NCBI GenBank assembly: GCA_022560025.1
Contig: JAFISE010000024.1
Location: 208,474-272,473 of the forward strand
From: Stagonosporopsis chrysanthemi
Lineage: Eukaryota; Ascomycota; Dothideomycetes; Pleosporales; Didymellaceae
DNA: 64,000 nucleotides
Reading direction: 5' to 3'
Positions within the stretch are counted from its first letter, which is position 1. Each line of letters begins with the position of its first letter. The translations under genes were made by a program, and so were the position numbers. Below the pieces are notes generated by a model that saw only the letters and a program-made list of their open reading frames with translations, was not told where the DNA came from and searched no databases. Shown here one piece after another: positions 23,006-34,791 of the stretch.

Positions 23006-24137
23006 TTAACCAATCAAGTCACTAAGAGCATTGACATAGGCAGTTGGCACAGTTTGTGCACCCTCTGCCAGAAAGTCGTCCTTCTTGCTCACACCCGTCA
23101 GAACGGCCAGCGTGCCACCCAGCTTGCCATCAATACCGAACTGGATGTCGGTGTTCAGCCTGTCACCGATCATGCACGTTCTGCTCCGGTCGAACTGGAA
23201 CTTGCCCTCCACAGCATCCATCATAGCCTGACTCGGCTTACCCAGGGACAGCGGCTCCCTTCCAATAGCCTTTGCTAAACCAGCGCCTGATGATCCAGCT
23301 CCAGGAAACAGTGTATGCGCCATGGGCAATGAGCTGTCAATGTTCGTGGCCAGGTACTTTGCACCGCGCTGCAGGTACTGGAATGCAATTGCGGTCTTGA
23401 GGTAATTTGAGTGGAAGTCGAGACCGCTCAATACAATGCCGACATCGGGGTCAAGCATGCTGCCGTTGGCAATGTTGTCGAAGTCCTCAGGCTCGATGTC
23501 CCGGCGGTACGCTGGGTCTGTTCCACCAATGTACGGGACGCCCTCAGCTTCCAGCTCTTGCTCAACGCCAGATTCGCCAAGGACGAATACCTTATTCTTG
23601 GGGGCGGGTAGTTTGAGGATGCGGTTGATGTAGACGGCGGCGCTGTACGAGGATCCAAAGATTTCGTTCTGTCCGAAAATCAGCTTAGAGCCTGGCGAGC
23701 CCTATTCACAGTGCTTACCACTTCGGCGGGTATGCCTAGCTTATCAAACTTCTTCTTGTAGTCGGCACGAGACTTCGTGCTGTTGTTGGTGACGAATACG
23801 AGCTGTTTGCCTGTGACTCAGTCAACATCTGAGCTTGAACAGAGCGTATATGCACTGTACCTTTGCTTCTCAGCATTTGGATAGTCTCGGGTACTCTATC
23901 GAAGAGGTGATCGCCCGACCAGAGGACGCCTACTCTTCTTCATAATCAGTAGCCATTGCATCACCGCCGAACAACGCCTAGAGGTATAACCCGGAATACG
24001 CACCATCACAATCGAAGAGGAACACCTATGCATTACTATCAGTAAAGTACCAATGGGCCATATTCATGACCTACATCGAACCTGGATAGAAACTCCTCGA
24101 TAGCGGCCTTATCGCCAGACAGAAATTGGGGTGCCAT
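23006..24137 (-). CDS. PHO13: HAD phosphatase, 4-nitrophenylphosphatase / phosphoglycolate phosphatase type
   Basis: Five exons (24137-24075, 24025-24004, 23929-23861, 23810-23719, 23668-23006) give 302 residues, a normal size for the Pho13/PGP family of HAD (C2 cap) phosphatases. In yeast and mammals this enzyme clears toxic side products such as 2-phosphoglycolate and 4-phosphoerythronate. HAD motif I is DCDGVLW with nucleophile D26 and general acid D28. Motif II is FVTNNSTKSR, and motif IV is MIGDRLNTDIQFG. The cap region contains LDFHSNYLKTA. Exon 2 is only 22 nt and carries most of motif I, which makes it easy for gene finders to miss. Introns are 49, 74, 50 and 50 nt with GTAGGT, GTGCGT, GTACAG and GTAAGC donors. 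It lies 218 bases downstream of the aminopeptidase gene on the same strand. Confidence 0.92.
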
Positions 24138-24355
24138 GTCCCTTGGTAGACCCGTGTTTGCAAAGGAAGATGTTCGTGTTATTAGTTTTGTCCTCAGCAC
24201 GGCCCGAATGATGATGGGATGCTTGGTGGGGGGCTCTTAGCGCGGCATTGGACCCTGAGTCACAATTCCGAGGCATTCCGATGTCTGTCAGCATGGTACT
24301 CAAGCGCTTCGTATTGTTCTCTGTACTACTGCATGTTCTACAACTTAGCATCTAG

Positions 24356-26054
24356 TCAATCGACAATGATGTTCTTTTCCAACTCCTCGAAATTCTCGAA
24401 GAAACTATCAAAGAGGTTGACTGCGTGCTCCACATCGTGTGCACCGCCGGTCTCTCGAATGCTGTGCATACTAAGCTGAGGGTTGCCCAGATCAAGTGTG
24501 CGCGCACCCATGGCCGCTGACAACATAGGTCCAATCGTGCTACCGCAAGATGAATCGTTGCGAACGACGAAGAGCTGTAGTGGCACTCCATTCTTGCTCG
24601 TGCCCGATGACGCTGGCTTTGCGCGACGAGCAGCCTCTTGCAGGAGGACGATACCTGGCGAGTTTGTGGCATAACGAGCATTGGCATTGATCTTGATGAC
24701 TGTGCCTTTGTTCATCTCAGGCCTGTGTTGTGCCTCATATTTGGCCGGGTAATTCGGGTGGACCGAGTGAGCCATATCAGCTGAGATCAGGAAAGAGGTG
24801 GACAACGTCTGCTCGTAAGCAGTAGCCGTGTCAGCATCGATCTTGTCGTACGACTTGTCTGAGTTGCTCGACTCAGATCCAGGCAAGACTGATAGACGGC
24901 GGATGACAGCAGGGAGCAGATTTGAGTCTGCACCCTGTGCTGTTTGCGAGCCAATCTCTTCATGATCAAATAGAGCAATGAGGCGGATGATCGAGTCCTT
25001 TTCGAGGCTTGAAGAGGATGACAGACTCTTGATCAATCCCTCGACACTGCAGTACGACATCATAAGGTTGTCGAGTCTCGGTGAGAAGATGAGCTCGTTG
25101 TTGAGACCGCCAATTGCCGACTTCTGGGTATCATAGAGCACGATCTCGAAGTCCAGAATATCATTGGGGTTGGCACCTGCCTCCTCAGCAATAATCTCGA
25201 CAATGTAGGAGTGGTGTCTTTGGTACGGTGTTGCAAGCGGCTCGAACGGACCATCCTTCTTCTCGTCATCCTTACTATCCTCGGTCTTGCCCTGTCTGTT
25301 CAGCTCGGCCTGCACCAGCCCAGCAATAGGGAACAGCTGTGTCTCCTTGTTGAACTGAAATGTTTCCTGACGATCGAGGTGGATTGCAAGGGTGGGTATT
25401 CGCAGGATTGGGCGTTCGACCTTCACGAGGCGCTGTTCGATCTTGCCTTCCTTAGTTCGGACCATGACTCTTCCAGCGATACTGAGATCACGATCGAACC
25501 ATGTGTGCCACAGACCACCGCCGTAGGTCTCGCATGCGACTTGGAGGAAGCCGTCGCTCTGTCGCTTCGATACCGGCTTGATGCGCAGGCATGGAGAGTC
25601 GGTATGCGCACCAATCATGCCAATGGGGTTTCCGGCCTTCCATTGCTTGCCAACAGCAAAGGCGACGATGGACGAGCCATTTCGTGTGAGGTAGTATTTG
25701 CCGCCAGGGTGGACGGTCGGTGCCCAAGAATCTCGCTCCTAAGAGTGGTCAGCTTGAGGTTCAGCGTAGATAATCCATGAGTGCGTATGAAGCAAGCTGT
25801 CCGCACGCGCTGCATGTGCATGTGCCGGATGACCAGAAAGGTAATATTCATGCTAGATGAACCCCAAACATACCTTGATCTGCTTAAAGCCAGCCTTCTC
25901 CAGTCGTTCCTTAGCCGACTTCACAGCATGAAATGCTATCTCAAATGTCAACAAGGCCGAACGTCAGGGATGCGGGCTGAGACATACGGGTGGGGGAGGC
26001 GTTCACGAACGAGAGGAAGTCCTCGGCGGCTAAGAGGGAAGGTCTGGCAGCCAT
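24356..26054 (-). CDS. Aspartyl aminopeptidase, M18 family
   Basis: Zinc metallopeptidase that removes N-terminal Asp or Glu, forming dodecameric tetrahedral particles; fungal relatives are Ape4 (cytosol/vacuole) and Ape1. Exons 26054-25988, 25935-25874 and 25738-24356 give 503 residues. Metal and catalytic motifs are GAHTDSP (H88, D90), FDHEEIGS (D301, E303, E304), and the late HPNYPAKYE and SSCGSTIGP blocks with the terminal MHSIRE motif. The N-terminus MAARPSLLAAEDFLSFV joins PFHAVKSAKERLEKAG across the first intron (52 nt), as in DNPEP-type enzymes. The second intron is 135 nt. The N-terminus lacks an Ape1-like propeptide, so it resembles DNPEP/Ape4 more than Ape1. It is divergent from CDH1, with 898 bases between the start codons. 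Confidence 0.94.
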
Positions 26055-26952
26055 GGTTCGCAGAGCACGCGACTGTATCAGTGTAGGAGAGGTATAACAG
26101 CAGGTCGGTGTGGTGGACGTGAGTTGTAGCAGAGTGGCTTGAAGCGGCTGACGCTTGATGAGCATAAGGATTGGCTCGGGAGGTTCTGTCAACTGGCCCC
26201 GCGGTGTGGGGTGGCAGAGGGACACGATGATGGCGAGGGTACGCGCTAGAGACGGGATGATTGGCTGCGAGTGCGGCAACGTGGGAAGGAGCGACCAGAA
26301 CAGCCAAACAAAGCAGGCACGACCTGATCAGTGGCCTTGCGACAACAACAACAACAACGCACGCTGCATTCGGATGCCTGCAGCCCCCGTATCTCTAACG
26401 TTCATTGTGGCTCCTAGCTCGAGCTCGCCTTGTTTTGAACGGCTATAGTTAGCATCTCCTTGCTTGCACGCTCATTACTGAAGTTTGAGGGCTCGTTGCT
26501 CCCCTGCTCCAAGGCGCTGCGACCACTGAACGAAAGCTCCGACCTCACAACAAGTCATCCCGGCCACCCCGCCCATCGCGATCGCCCACCAAACAGTTCA
26601 CTGCTCTCGACCCTGCAATGCGCCACACCTCCTACTGACAGTTCAGCTTACTGTTTGGCCCGTCGCGCATTGACGTCTGCCGCTGCGCAGCAAGAGCTGG
26701 AACAAACGCCCTCAAGGCTCAAGGGCCCGCCCGCCGTCACAATCACCGCCTTGATCGACTCGAGGTCACCGCCGCAGTCACCTCAGCTTCCGCTCCTTCT
26801 ACGCTCTCACCAGGCGCGCGCGACTCGATCGTCTCCACACGACCTTAGGCGCCTGTCAGGACCCCGACCTTGACGCTCTCATAACCTCACTTGCTCACCA
26901 CCTCCACCCAAAGGCGCCTCACGGGTATACACGCCACAACGCATCCGGCAAT
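26055..26952. other. Divergent promoter region, aminopeptidase / CDH1
   Basis: 898 bases separating the two start codons. A CAACAACAACAACAAC run lies at about 26342-26357. The right half is pyrimidine-rich and C-rich and could be a long CDH1 leader; it holds an upstream open frame at 26460-26873 that overlaps no known domain. Confidence 0.6.
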
Positions 26953-28862
26953 ATGGCGCGACGTCAAGCAGTACAGCGGTCTACTGAAACAACGCACGAC
27001 GATGGGGCTGCGACACCGACCCTGATCTCACCACCCGAGTCGAAGACGCCACCCACTGCCACGCACAAGCGCAACCAGAGCCTCAGCCGCAACTCAGAGC
27101 CCGTAGATGCATCAGCACTATCAAAAGCGCTAAAAGACTTCGAGCAGGCTGGTAAGGCACGAGAACGGACACCGATAGCCAGCCCAAGTCGAAAAAGACC
27201 ACGGATTCAAGGCGACAGGTGAGTGTTCGAAGATATGGTCGGATCGCGACAACAAGCTAACATGGGCTTCAGATTTATACCCAACCGCGCAGGCCAAGAT
27301 CTGCAGGCCAGCTTCAACCTGCTGCACGATGACGGCTCACCAGCGACGCCTTCGAAGGCCAAACGCACACCTCACAATGAGTTGCACTTTCAAAAGAGTA
27401 AGCATTGGCATGCATGCGTTCTAAAGACTACGGAACTGACTCTTCTCAAGCTGAGGAAGCAAATCGGACATATTCAGCGGTGTTGCGCCAAGAGATGTTC
27501 GAGGATTCCGTTCCCCAGGCTTTGTCACAGCACCTGTCACCGACAGACAGTGGCACCATGCGGTCTGGAGGGCGCTCTCATACTCCTCCAACAAGGACTA
27601 CAAGCTCATTACCGCCACCAAGTGGGACGCCATCGACACCTCACAAGAACCTCTTCTCCTACTCGGGTCAGCCAACACCGTCAAGAACACCATCGAGCCG
27701 GCACGGCGTACTCAATCTCAACGCGCGTGCAGATATCTACAGTTTGTCACCCATCAAGTACAGTAGTCAACGTATGCTGCTTAGCCCGCAAAGAGCGCCA
27801 CGAGCTGTTTCAAAAGTACCATACAAGGTCCTTGATGCTCCGGACCTAGCAGACGACTTCTACCTCAACCTCGTTGATTGGGGCAGCCAGAACACTCTAG
27901 GCGTCGGTCTGGGGTCATGTGTCTATATGTGGAACTCAAGTAGTGGCCGTGTGACTAAGCTTTGCGAATTGCAAGATGATTCTGTGACGAGCGTTAACTG
28001 GATACAGCGCGGCTCGCACATCGCGATTGGCACGAACAAGGGCCAGGTGCAGATCTGGGATGCGCATACTCAGCGGCGCCTCCGCACGATGATGGGTCAC
28101 ACAGCTCGAGTCGGTGCTCTTGCTTGGAACGAACATATCCTTACGTCTGGCTCGAGAGATCGCATCATCTACCACCGCGACGTACGACAACCAGATCAGT
28201 GGCTACGAAAGCTTGTTGGGCACAAACAGGAGATTTGTGGTCTGAAGTGGAATCACGAAGATCAGCAGCTCGCCTCTGGAGGCAACGACAACAAGCTGAT
28301 GGTCTGGGATAAATTGAACGCCGAGCCTACGTATAAGTTCAGCGAGCATCAGGCTGCTGTCAAGGCTATCGCCTGGAGTCCCCATCAACGTGGTCTTTTG
28401 GCTAGCGGTGGTGGTACAGCGGATCGAACGATCAAATTCTGGAACACTTTGATCTCATCAAGTGGTCCATCTGCTTCATCCCTTGCTGCGACTTCGGCGG
28501 CTGCATCAGCTGCCAACGCTGCCAACATACCCGCCTCATCGACGGCACCGGCCAACTTACTTCAAAGCCTCGATACAGGTAGCCAGGTTTGCAACCTCGC
28601 CTGGTCGAAGAACAGTAACGAGATCGTCTCGACCCACGGATACAGTCAAAATCAGATCATCGTCTGGAAATACCCAAGCATGCAACAGGTGGTCTCCTTG
28701 ACAGGACACACGTACCGTGTCCTGTACCTTGCAATGAGTCCAGATGGTCAAGTCATAGTCACAGGTGCTGGCGATGAAACGCTTCGATTCTGGAACGCTT
28801 TCAAGAAGAAGGAACGTACGGGCGGACTCAGCAGTATGGACAACTGGGGCGTCATACGGTGA
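26953..28862 (+). CDS. CDH1: APC/C activator Cdh1 (Fizzy-related WD40 protein)
   Basis: Substrate-recruiting activator of the anaphase-promoting complex in late mitosis and G1. Exons 26953-27218, 27273-27397 and 27451-28862 give 600 residues. The C-box DRFIPNR (residues 88-94), which docks on the APC/C, is rebuilt across the first intron (GAC AG|A TTT). The sequence then has ASFNLLHDD, a Ser/Thr-Pro-rich segment with many CDK-type sites (TPSRTPSS, LSPIK, LSPQR), and KVPYKVLDAPDLADDFYLNL. Seven WD40 blades follow, including SGSRDRIIYHRDVR and ASGGNDNKLMVWD, and the protein ends in the C-terminal IR tail (GVIR). The Fizzy-related rather than Cdc20 assignment rests on the C-box context and the DLADDFYLNL wording. 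An Ala/Ser-rich loop (SSLAATSAAASAANAAN) interrupts the WD40 domain. Confidence 0.95.
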
Positions 28863-29881
28863 GCTCCTGCTCACAGCCGCCTGAGTCGACACATTCATTC
28901 TATTCAGCATTGGGAGGCGTTTTGGTGTTTAGGACGCCGATACCATCACATTGTCTTTCTCTTGCATTTGCAATCGAGATCATCTGGGTTTCAACAAAAT
29001 AGTGGCGTTGCGGTTGCACTCCACACTGGGCATTTACGCGTTTGATGAGTCTTTGCGCTACTTAAGAAGGACTTGGCGTCTTTCCATGATGGGCCTTCTT
29101 TATTTTCGTTCATACATCTTCGGCGCCCTGGCATGCTGGAATGGAGCCTTTCGACTTGTATAGCATCTACGATCACGACTGTACCATAATACTTAGAATG
29201 ACCGATATGTCCAAAAAAACACGAACTTCTATGCCTCATGCCCACACGAGTTGCAGTTTGCTTTCAGTTTGCTGTTCACTTCGAAGACTCGCCTACAATC
29301 TGATCCGAGCATCCCCACCACAACGAATCGCAAAAGCCATTGTGCCGAATGCAGCCTAGGAAGAGCACTGGGCAAAGAGACTAGACTGCCAATGCTATCA
29401 TCCCCGAACATAATCTCTATGGTTCAATATCATGCCTCCTACTTGTGTCTTGGTTATCAGCACGCGCTACGTCTCCTGTGTAACACTCCCTCTATGCATT
29501 AATGATCTATGTATGCCTTATTCGTCGACAACGATAGAACAGGTATTCAAAATTCGCGATGATGAATTGAGAGCTGCTTAAGGCTTCAATGTGAACCTTC
29601 AATACTGCTTGCTAGGGCAAACTTTGGAGCAGTCCTCCCTTTCTGGTCACAACGGCGCCACTGAATGCACAGTATCGAATATCTCAGCCACAATAAGTTC
29701 CCTTCGTCATAAAGGCACTTTTGTCTCAAGCTCTGACGTTTAACAGCTGTTGGATAGAGCTCTTCGCCATGCTTCCCCGCCTCACTTTGTAGCTTTCTTC
29801 ACATCCTGACAGTACTTTCTCAACACATTCTAGAGACCTCTCGAGGCAGACACAGTAGAAGCTTTCACATTACGACAGTAA
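28863..29881. other. Intergenic downstream of CDH1
   Basis: About 1 kb without a recognised gene. It may contain an unidentified 5' exon of the following Ser/Thr-rich gene, whose open frame has no ATG near its left end; an acceptor-like CAG lies at about 29917-29919. Confidence 0.5.
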
Positions 29882-32800
29882 CATCTCAGAACGTTACTTT
29901 CACGCAGAGCGACAGCAGGCGTGGCAACACGAGCGGAAGGGAGCTTCACCAATTGCGGCTCCGGGAGCAATGATTTTGAGCTTACCTACAAATGTCAAGG
30001 ACCGGCTTGCTCTAGCCTAGATGGAGGCTTCCTCGGAACAATATGTCATCGAGATGGAAATAGCAGGCTCATATGCTCAAACGAGTCCAAATGCAAACCA
30101 GGGCCACATTCATACCAGTCGAACTTCACATTCAGTCAAAACGAACCGGACCCCTGGAGCCCGACAATGGAGAACGATCCAGACACTTGGATCCCTCAGA
30201 ACCAGCATATCATGATAGCGAGTTGCGCAAAACTCTCCTTGACGAGTGATGGGACAAAGGAAGGCACACGAGTGGATGACGAGGGCCTGGCAGGCTCTTG
30301 CCCAAACGCCGAGGGCATGTTCAGGGCAACTTCCGATGCTAGACAGACCTCAATATCAACTCCAACACGCCGCCTCCACATAATTGCGACACAAAGTCCG
30401 CTCGTTGTCGTGGGAACAGGCCCACGGCGCCCTATTTCGACAGGATCATCACTGCTCGCACTTGCTCTCACATGGTTGCTCATGCTTCCTGAAGCTCTTG
30501 CGTCGGTGGTCTACCGTCGCGACGACAACATATTTGGAGGACACAATTTTCACTTACGAGCAACACTACACAAGGTCAACGCCTTTGTAGAGGGCTTCAA
30601 GGTCAATATCGTCCAGAGAGCAGGGTACCAAGGTATCAACGGCGAAGCTTCTGCAAACAACCTGGTTGCAAATGTAGTCTCGTCGGTGTGCGGTGGTCAT
30701 TTTATAAGATCAACGCCCGGAGCCTTCTCGCCTCAGGTGATAGAAGAGTGTGTATCACCGGTCTACGGCGATAAATCGCTACCTCAGCCAGGGCTTGGGT
30801 TTCTCGCCGTCTTCGGAGCAAGTTTGCTTTGCGACTACGTCGTCAGCGAGACGTACCCTGACGGGCGTGACTTTTTGCTAGCTGAGTGTGAAAGGCTTCA
30901 GGATCTAGTGCACGAAGCTCCAACATTTGGCCCAGTGCTGGTCCCGCACATATCAGTTACACGCCCACTGCTGAGTACTGAGGCCGAATATCCTGGGACC
31001 CTACCTATCCTTCTACAGCTCTCGATCGATCAAGCTTCATACCAACCCACTCTTACCCGGACAGGTACCGGGCTACCTGTCCCAAAGGCGGCTACAACAC
31101 CTCTGAATGTGCCGCTTTCTCTTACCGCCGAAAAGACCCAGATATCTTCTTCAATATTGGGAACGGAGTTTCTGGGCACGCCGCTCTCCGAAAGCATTTT
31201 ACTGATTCGACCGACATCAGACTCAACAAAAATACACCCTCCACTGGAAAACATCAACTTCGGCCCCAGCCTGTCAAAAGAAAAACCATACGTCGCGACA
31301 CTGCCGGCTGCACATTCACCAAACCCCGACTCTCTGACGACACTTTCTCCATTTGTTTCAATGCCAAAACCTTTGGCAAGCTCTGAGAATTCACAAAGCT
31401 TCACAGCGCAATCACGTCCCCATGCTGCAGGGACGCCACCTGCTGGTGCTTCTGCATTGATAGAAATTAGTATAGTATCTCCTGCTAGCGTTGCCTCTGC
31501 AGCTGTTCCCGCTATTCCGCCTCGGCCATCGCAACCGGACCTTGACCCATCAGCATCCCAATCCACCCCGGCCGCAGCGTCGACGATCTCGATATATGCC
31601 ACAAGTAAATCAATGTTTAAGATGTCTCCTTGAGAGAACATAGTAGTTGATATGCCGACATGATCAGTCACCATGCCCGTTGACACTGAGGTAGTTGCTG
31701 GCACTTCTGTTTCTAGACTGGAGGCGTTGCAAGCACCAGACATTCTCAGCTCGAGCAGTCTTGCATTGGATCAGCTGTCTCCAAAGGCAACTTTCTCAGA
31801 TTCGTCATGGTCAGACGTTGGGGGTGTTGTTGCCTCTATTTCAAACGCACAACCTGCATTAGATCGTGCAACATCTCTCGCCACCAATGTTGAGAATCTG
31901 TCGTAAGGGCAGCGAGAATCTCAACCAATGCACAATACAGGACCGACAACACCCGTACAAATATGGTCCTCGGAGTTTGACACTTTTCTTTTGAGCATGT
32001 CTCCGTCGTTCAAGTCCGCCGATCTTCTCAGCAGCCTACTGAAAGTCGATCACCCATCCTCCAGTCCTATCCAGACAACGTCCTTCGATCCCTCCCGGAC
32101 AATGTCGACTTTAATTGAAGCTCTCACTATCATCAGCACAGCGATAGAAACTACTATTTCCACACGATCGACAGCGACGTTCTTGGTGTCTCCTTCTGTG
32201 GTTTCACCAAAACCTGGCTTTGCCGATCTCATCACTGTAAGCTGGCACGGGAATATGCCCACGACAAGCTCTCCACAACTCCGCCTATCATTAGCACTAC
32301 CGCAGCCAAGCGACATGTCTCCCATACTCTCTGCAGATCACAGCCGTACAACATCCCTGTTTACTACGTTGATCAGCGCAAGTCGTGAACAAATCTCGTA
32401 TGTTACAAACGACCCAATGCCTGTCCTGGCGATCCCCAAGCCAGTGTATGTGAACACTACGTCCAGCAACTCTCTGCCCCACCCAATCAAGTCGGTAGCA
32501 ACGTACACTACACAGTCCTACTCACCAGTGCATACTGCTTCAACAAGTATATCACGGTCGCTGAATCGCACAAGTATTGCTCAGCTCGTGCATCTGGCAT
32601 CGAATTCGTCAACGCGCTCGACCGATAGATGGGCCTATCCCAGTTTCTCCCTTGACGATAATTCTCTCCCAAACTCAATCTTCCCGATGACGGCTGATAC
32701 AGCATCGTCTGAATCCACTTTAGGGTCGATGTCTCCACCAAGGCCTAATAAGAGCATCGAGCCAATGAAAGACCAGGATGTGGATACCGAGGTACTCCTC

Positions 32801-33469
32801 ACGGTTCCCGCAACCACAATCCACCACTTGCCATCGATATTGATTTCTACTACGCTCGCAACTTCAACTAGCCAGGTTTTGGCCTTGTCCTGCTCCCTCG
32901 ATTCCAAGGAATCCACTTTCTGCCCGAGCAGCGGGTGCGTTAGCCATGAGACAGACGAGGCGAATTGTGGCGCGTGCCACAATCGTGCGGGAGCAGATGC
33001 AAACGGCGGATGTGTTGACGAACCAGCTTTATTAGGCGCATGTAAGACCGGGTTCACACGGAACATCTTCAAAGTTTGTTCCCCAATGCGGACGCCTGTG
33101 GCTGTGCCTTCGTTTGTGTTGTTGGCATCAAACGAACCTCCGCAGGTGTCTACCATGGCGCTCTCAACACAGGCATCGAATCTCAGATCCATCTTTTGCC
33201 CACCTGGCTTACCGAACATATGCAATGGAGGCTGCTTCAATACCGAAACCGAGCACAACCACTGTGGAGGATGCGGAAAGTTTTGTAGCGGCTCTTGCAA
33301 TGGTGGGCGATGCCTCGCCAAGCCCGCGCCATCGCAGTTGCAGCTAATCTCTTACCAGCGAACGGTTACCATCACGAGGGCTCTGACAGAACCACCTGTG
33401 CATTCATCCGTATCGTCAACATCTCCGCCATTGGCGTCGTATATTTGGAAAGGACTAGCTGGTCTCTAA
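29882..33469 (+). CDS. Ser/Thr-rich predicted secreted or surface protein with Cys-rich C-terminus (model uncertain)
   Basis: Three long open stretches lie in the same frame: 29882-31630, 31664-31903 and 31907-33469. They are interrupted only by TGA 31631, TGA 31661 and TAA 31904. A 63-nt intron 31605-31667 (GTAAAT...CAG) would remove both TGAs and keep frame. A 93-nt intron 31903-31995 (GTAAGG...GAG, weaker acceptor) would remove the TAA. The joined protein has about 1,140 residues: an N-terminal Cys-containing part, a hydrophobic segment near residues 176-193 (SLLALALTWLLMLPEALA), a long Ser/Thr/Pro-rich part, and two C-terminal cysteine-rich modules with the NCGAC and CNGGCFN...HCGGCGKFC patterns of fungal secreted proteins. 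No ATG lies before 30167 in this frame, so the 5' end is unresolved; an upstream exon is possible. No GPI signal is obvious. The family is not recognised. A gene decaying by nonsense mutation is the main alternative. Confidence 0.5.
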
Positions 33470-34791
33470 GGAGTCATTTGCATGGAACGAGTTCCTTAAG
33501 ATTGCGCTACTCGCCGTTTGCGAGCACACTTCTTCTCGTCCCGTGTGTAAGTATGCAGAATTACAGTACATCTACGATCAAGATCTTGATGGTTGCACAA
33601 TAGGTAACCTTCTGGGGAGACGAACGATGATTGTGGTGATGTGCCGTGAAGGTACGGTTGGACTGTATTTCGGCTACAATCAGCCGAAATAAAATCTTGA
33701 AATATGGCCGCTGCCCAACGTCTATCCAAATCCAGGAGTATGGTCTGATGTATAACTGTTGTACTGCTTCACATTTTGGACGCCGAGTCACGCTGAGATG
33801 AGGATCGACTGACAACGATTCAGTAAAGACCGAGTACGATGGAGTTAATTGGATGCCGCCAGTCTTCAGAAGTTCAAGGATGCTGAACCATACCCAGAAG
33901 GAAGGCGCGGGTGGCGCGTCAAGACTGTGGGTCAATTCAGATGCTGTTCGCGTTGGCGCTGGCGCTGCGAATGTACGACCGTCTAGCTGTCATCCTCGTG
34001 TCGTAAACCTTTTCCAAACCACCTCCATGAACCGCGGATTGCTGCGACCCTTGAAAGTGCTGGTCTAGCCGCGAACCCATGTGTGTGGATGCAAACCTTG
34101 TGAATCCTTTCCATCATGCTTACACCTACAGTCTGTGTTGAGGCCTGCCTGGGCTCTGTTCGATCTCAATTAGATGCCCAATATCGCCATACTAGCCTTT
34201 CCTCCATACATGCTATCATAGGCTTGGACTAGGTTACCCGCTCGGATATGGATCTACAAGACCAGGGTCTGGATGGCTGGTCAGAGTTTAAGCTCACAGT
34301 GCATTGCACTATCGGGAACATTAGTCTACCATCAATCGGTACAGAACCGAAAGACCCCGTCCATTTGGATTTGGTGGCAAATCTCCTAGCCTCCCCTAAT
34401 GCAGCCTACCGTTGCCCTAGCGGTTGCTGGTGAACGAAGACCGCTGAGGATCTGACAGTTGCCATGGTGCTCAACACCCACAGGAAGAGAAAGATTCGCG
34501 TTCGTTTACAAGCACATGCACATCATCCTGCTTACAAGTTCTGGTCGCTTGCGCGACTGACACGGCATTGATCCACACGGCGCCCAAACTCACCCTTGCC
34601 CCAATCACGGAGGACAGTCCGATAGGTACTTGAGCACCATGACGCTGTGGAGTCTCCCGCTCACAAGAGAACTCGGCTGACCGTTCCGCAGCTTAATTTC
34701 GAAAGGTAAGGACCGGCAGTGCAAGCTCTTTCTGACAACAATCGGAACTATCCATCCCCTTTTCCCAACTACCCATGAGTCGTAAAACAAC
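33470..34791. other. Intergenic, 1.3 kb
   Basis: No convincing frame on either strand. A short continuation in another frame just after 33469 encodes a hydrophobic stretch (SPFASTLLLVPCV) that could be a missed C-terminal exon of the preceding gene, but no good intron joins it. The right part is the promoter of the next regulator. Confidence 0.5.
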
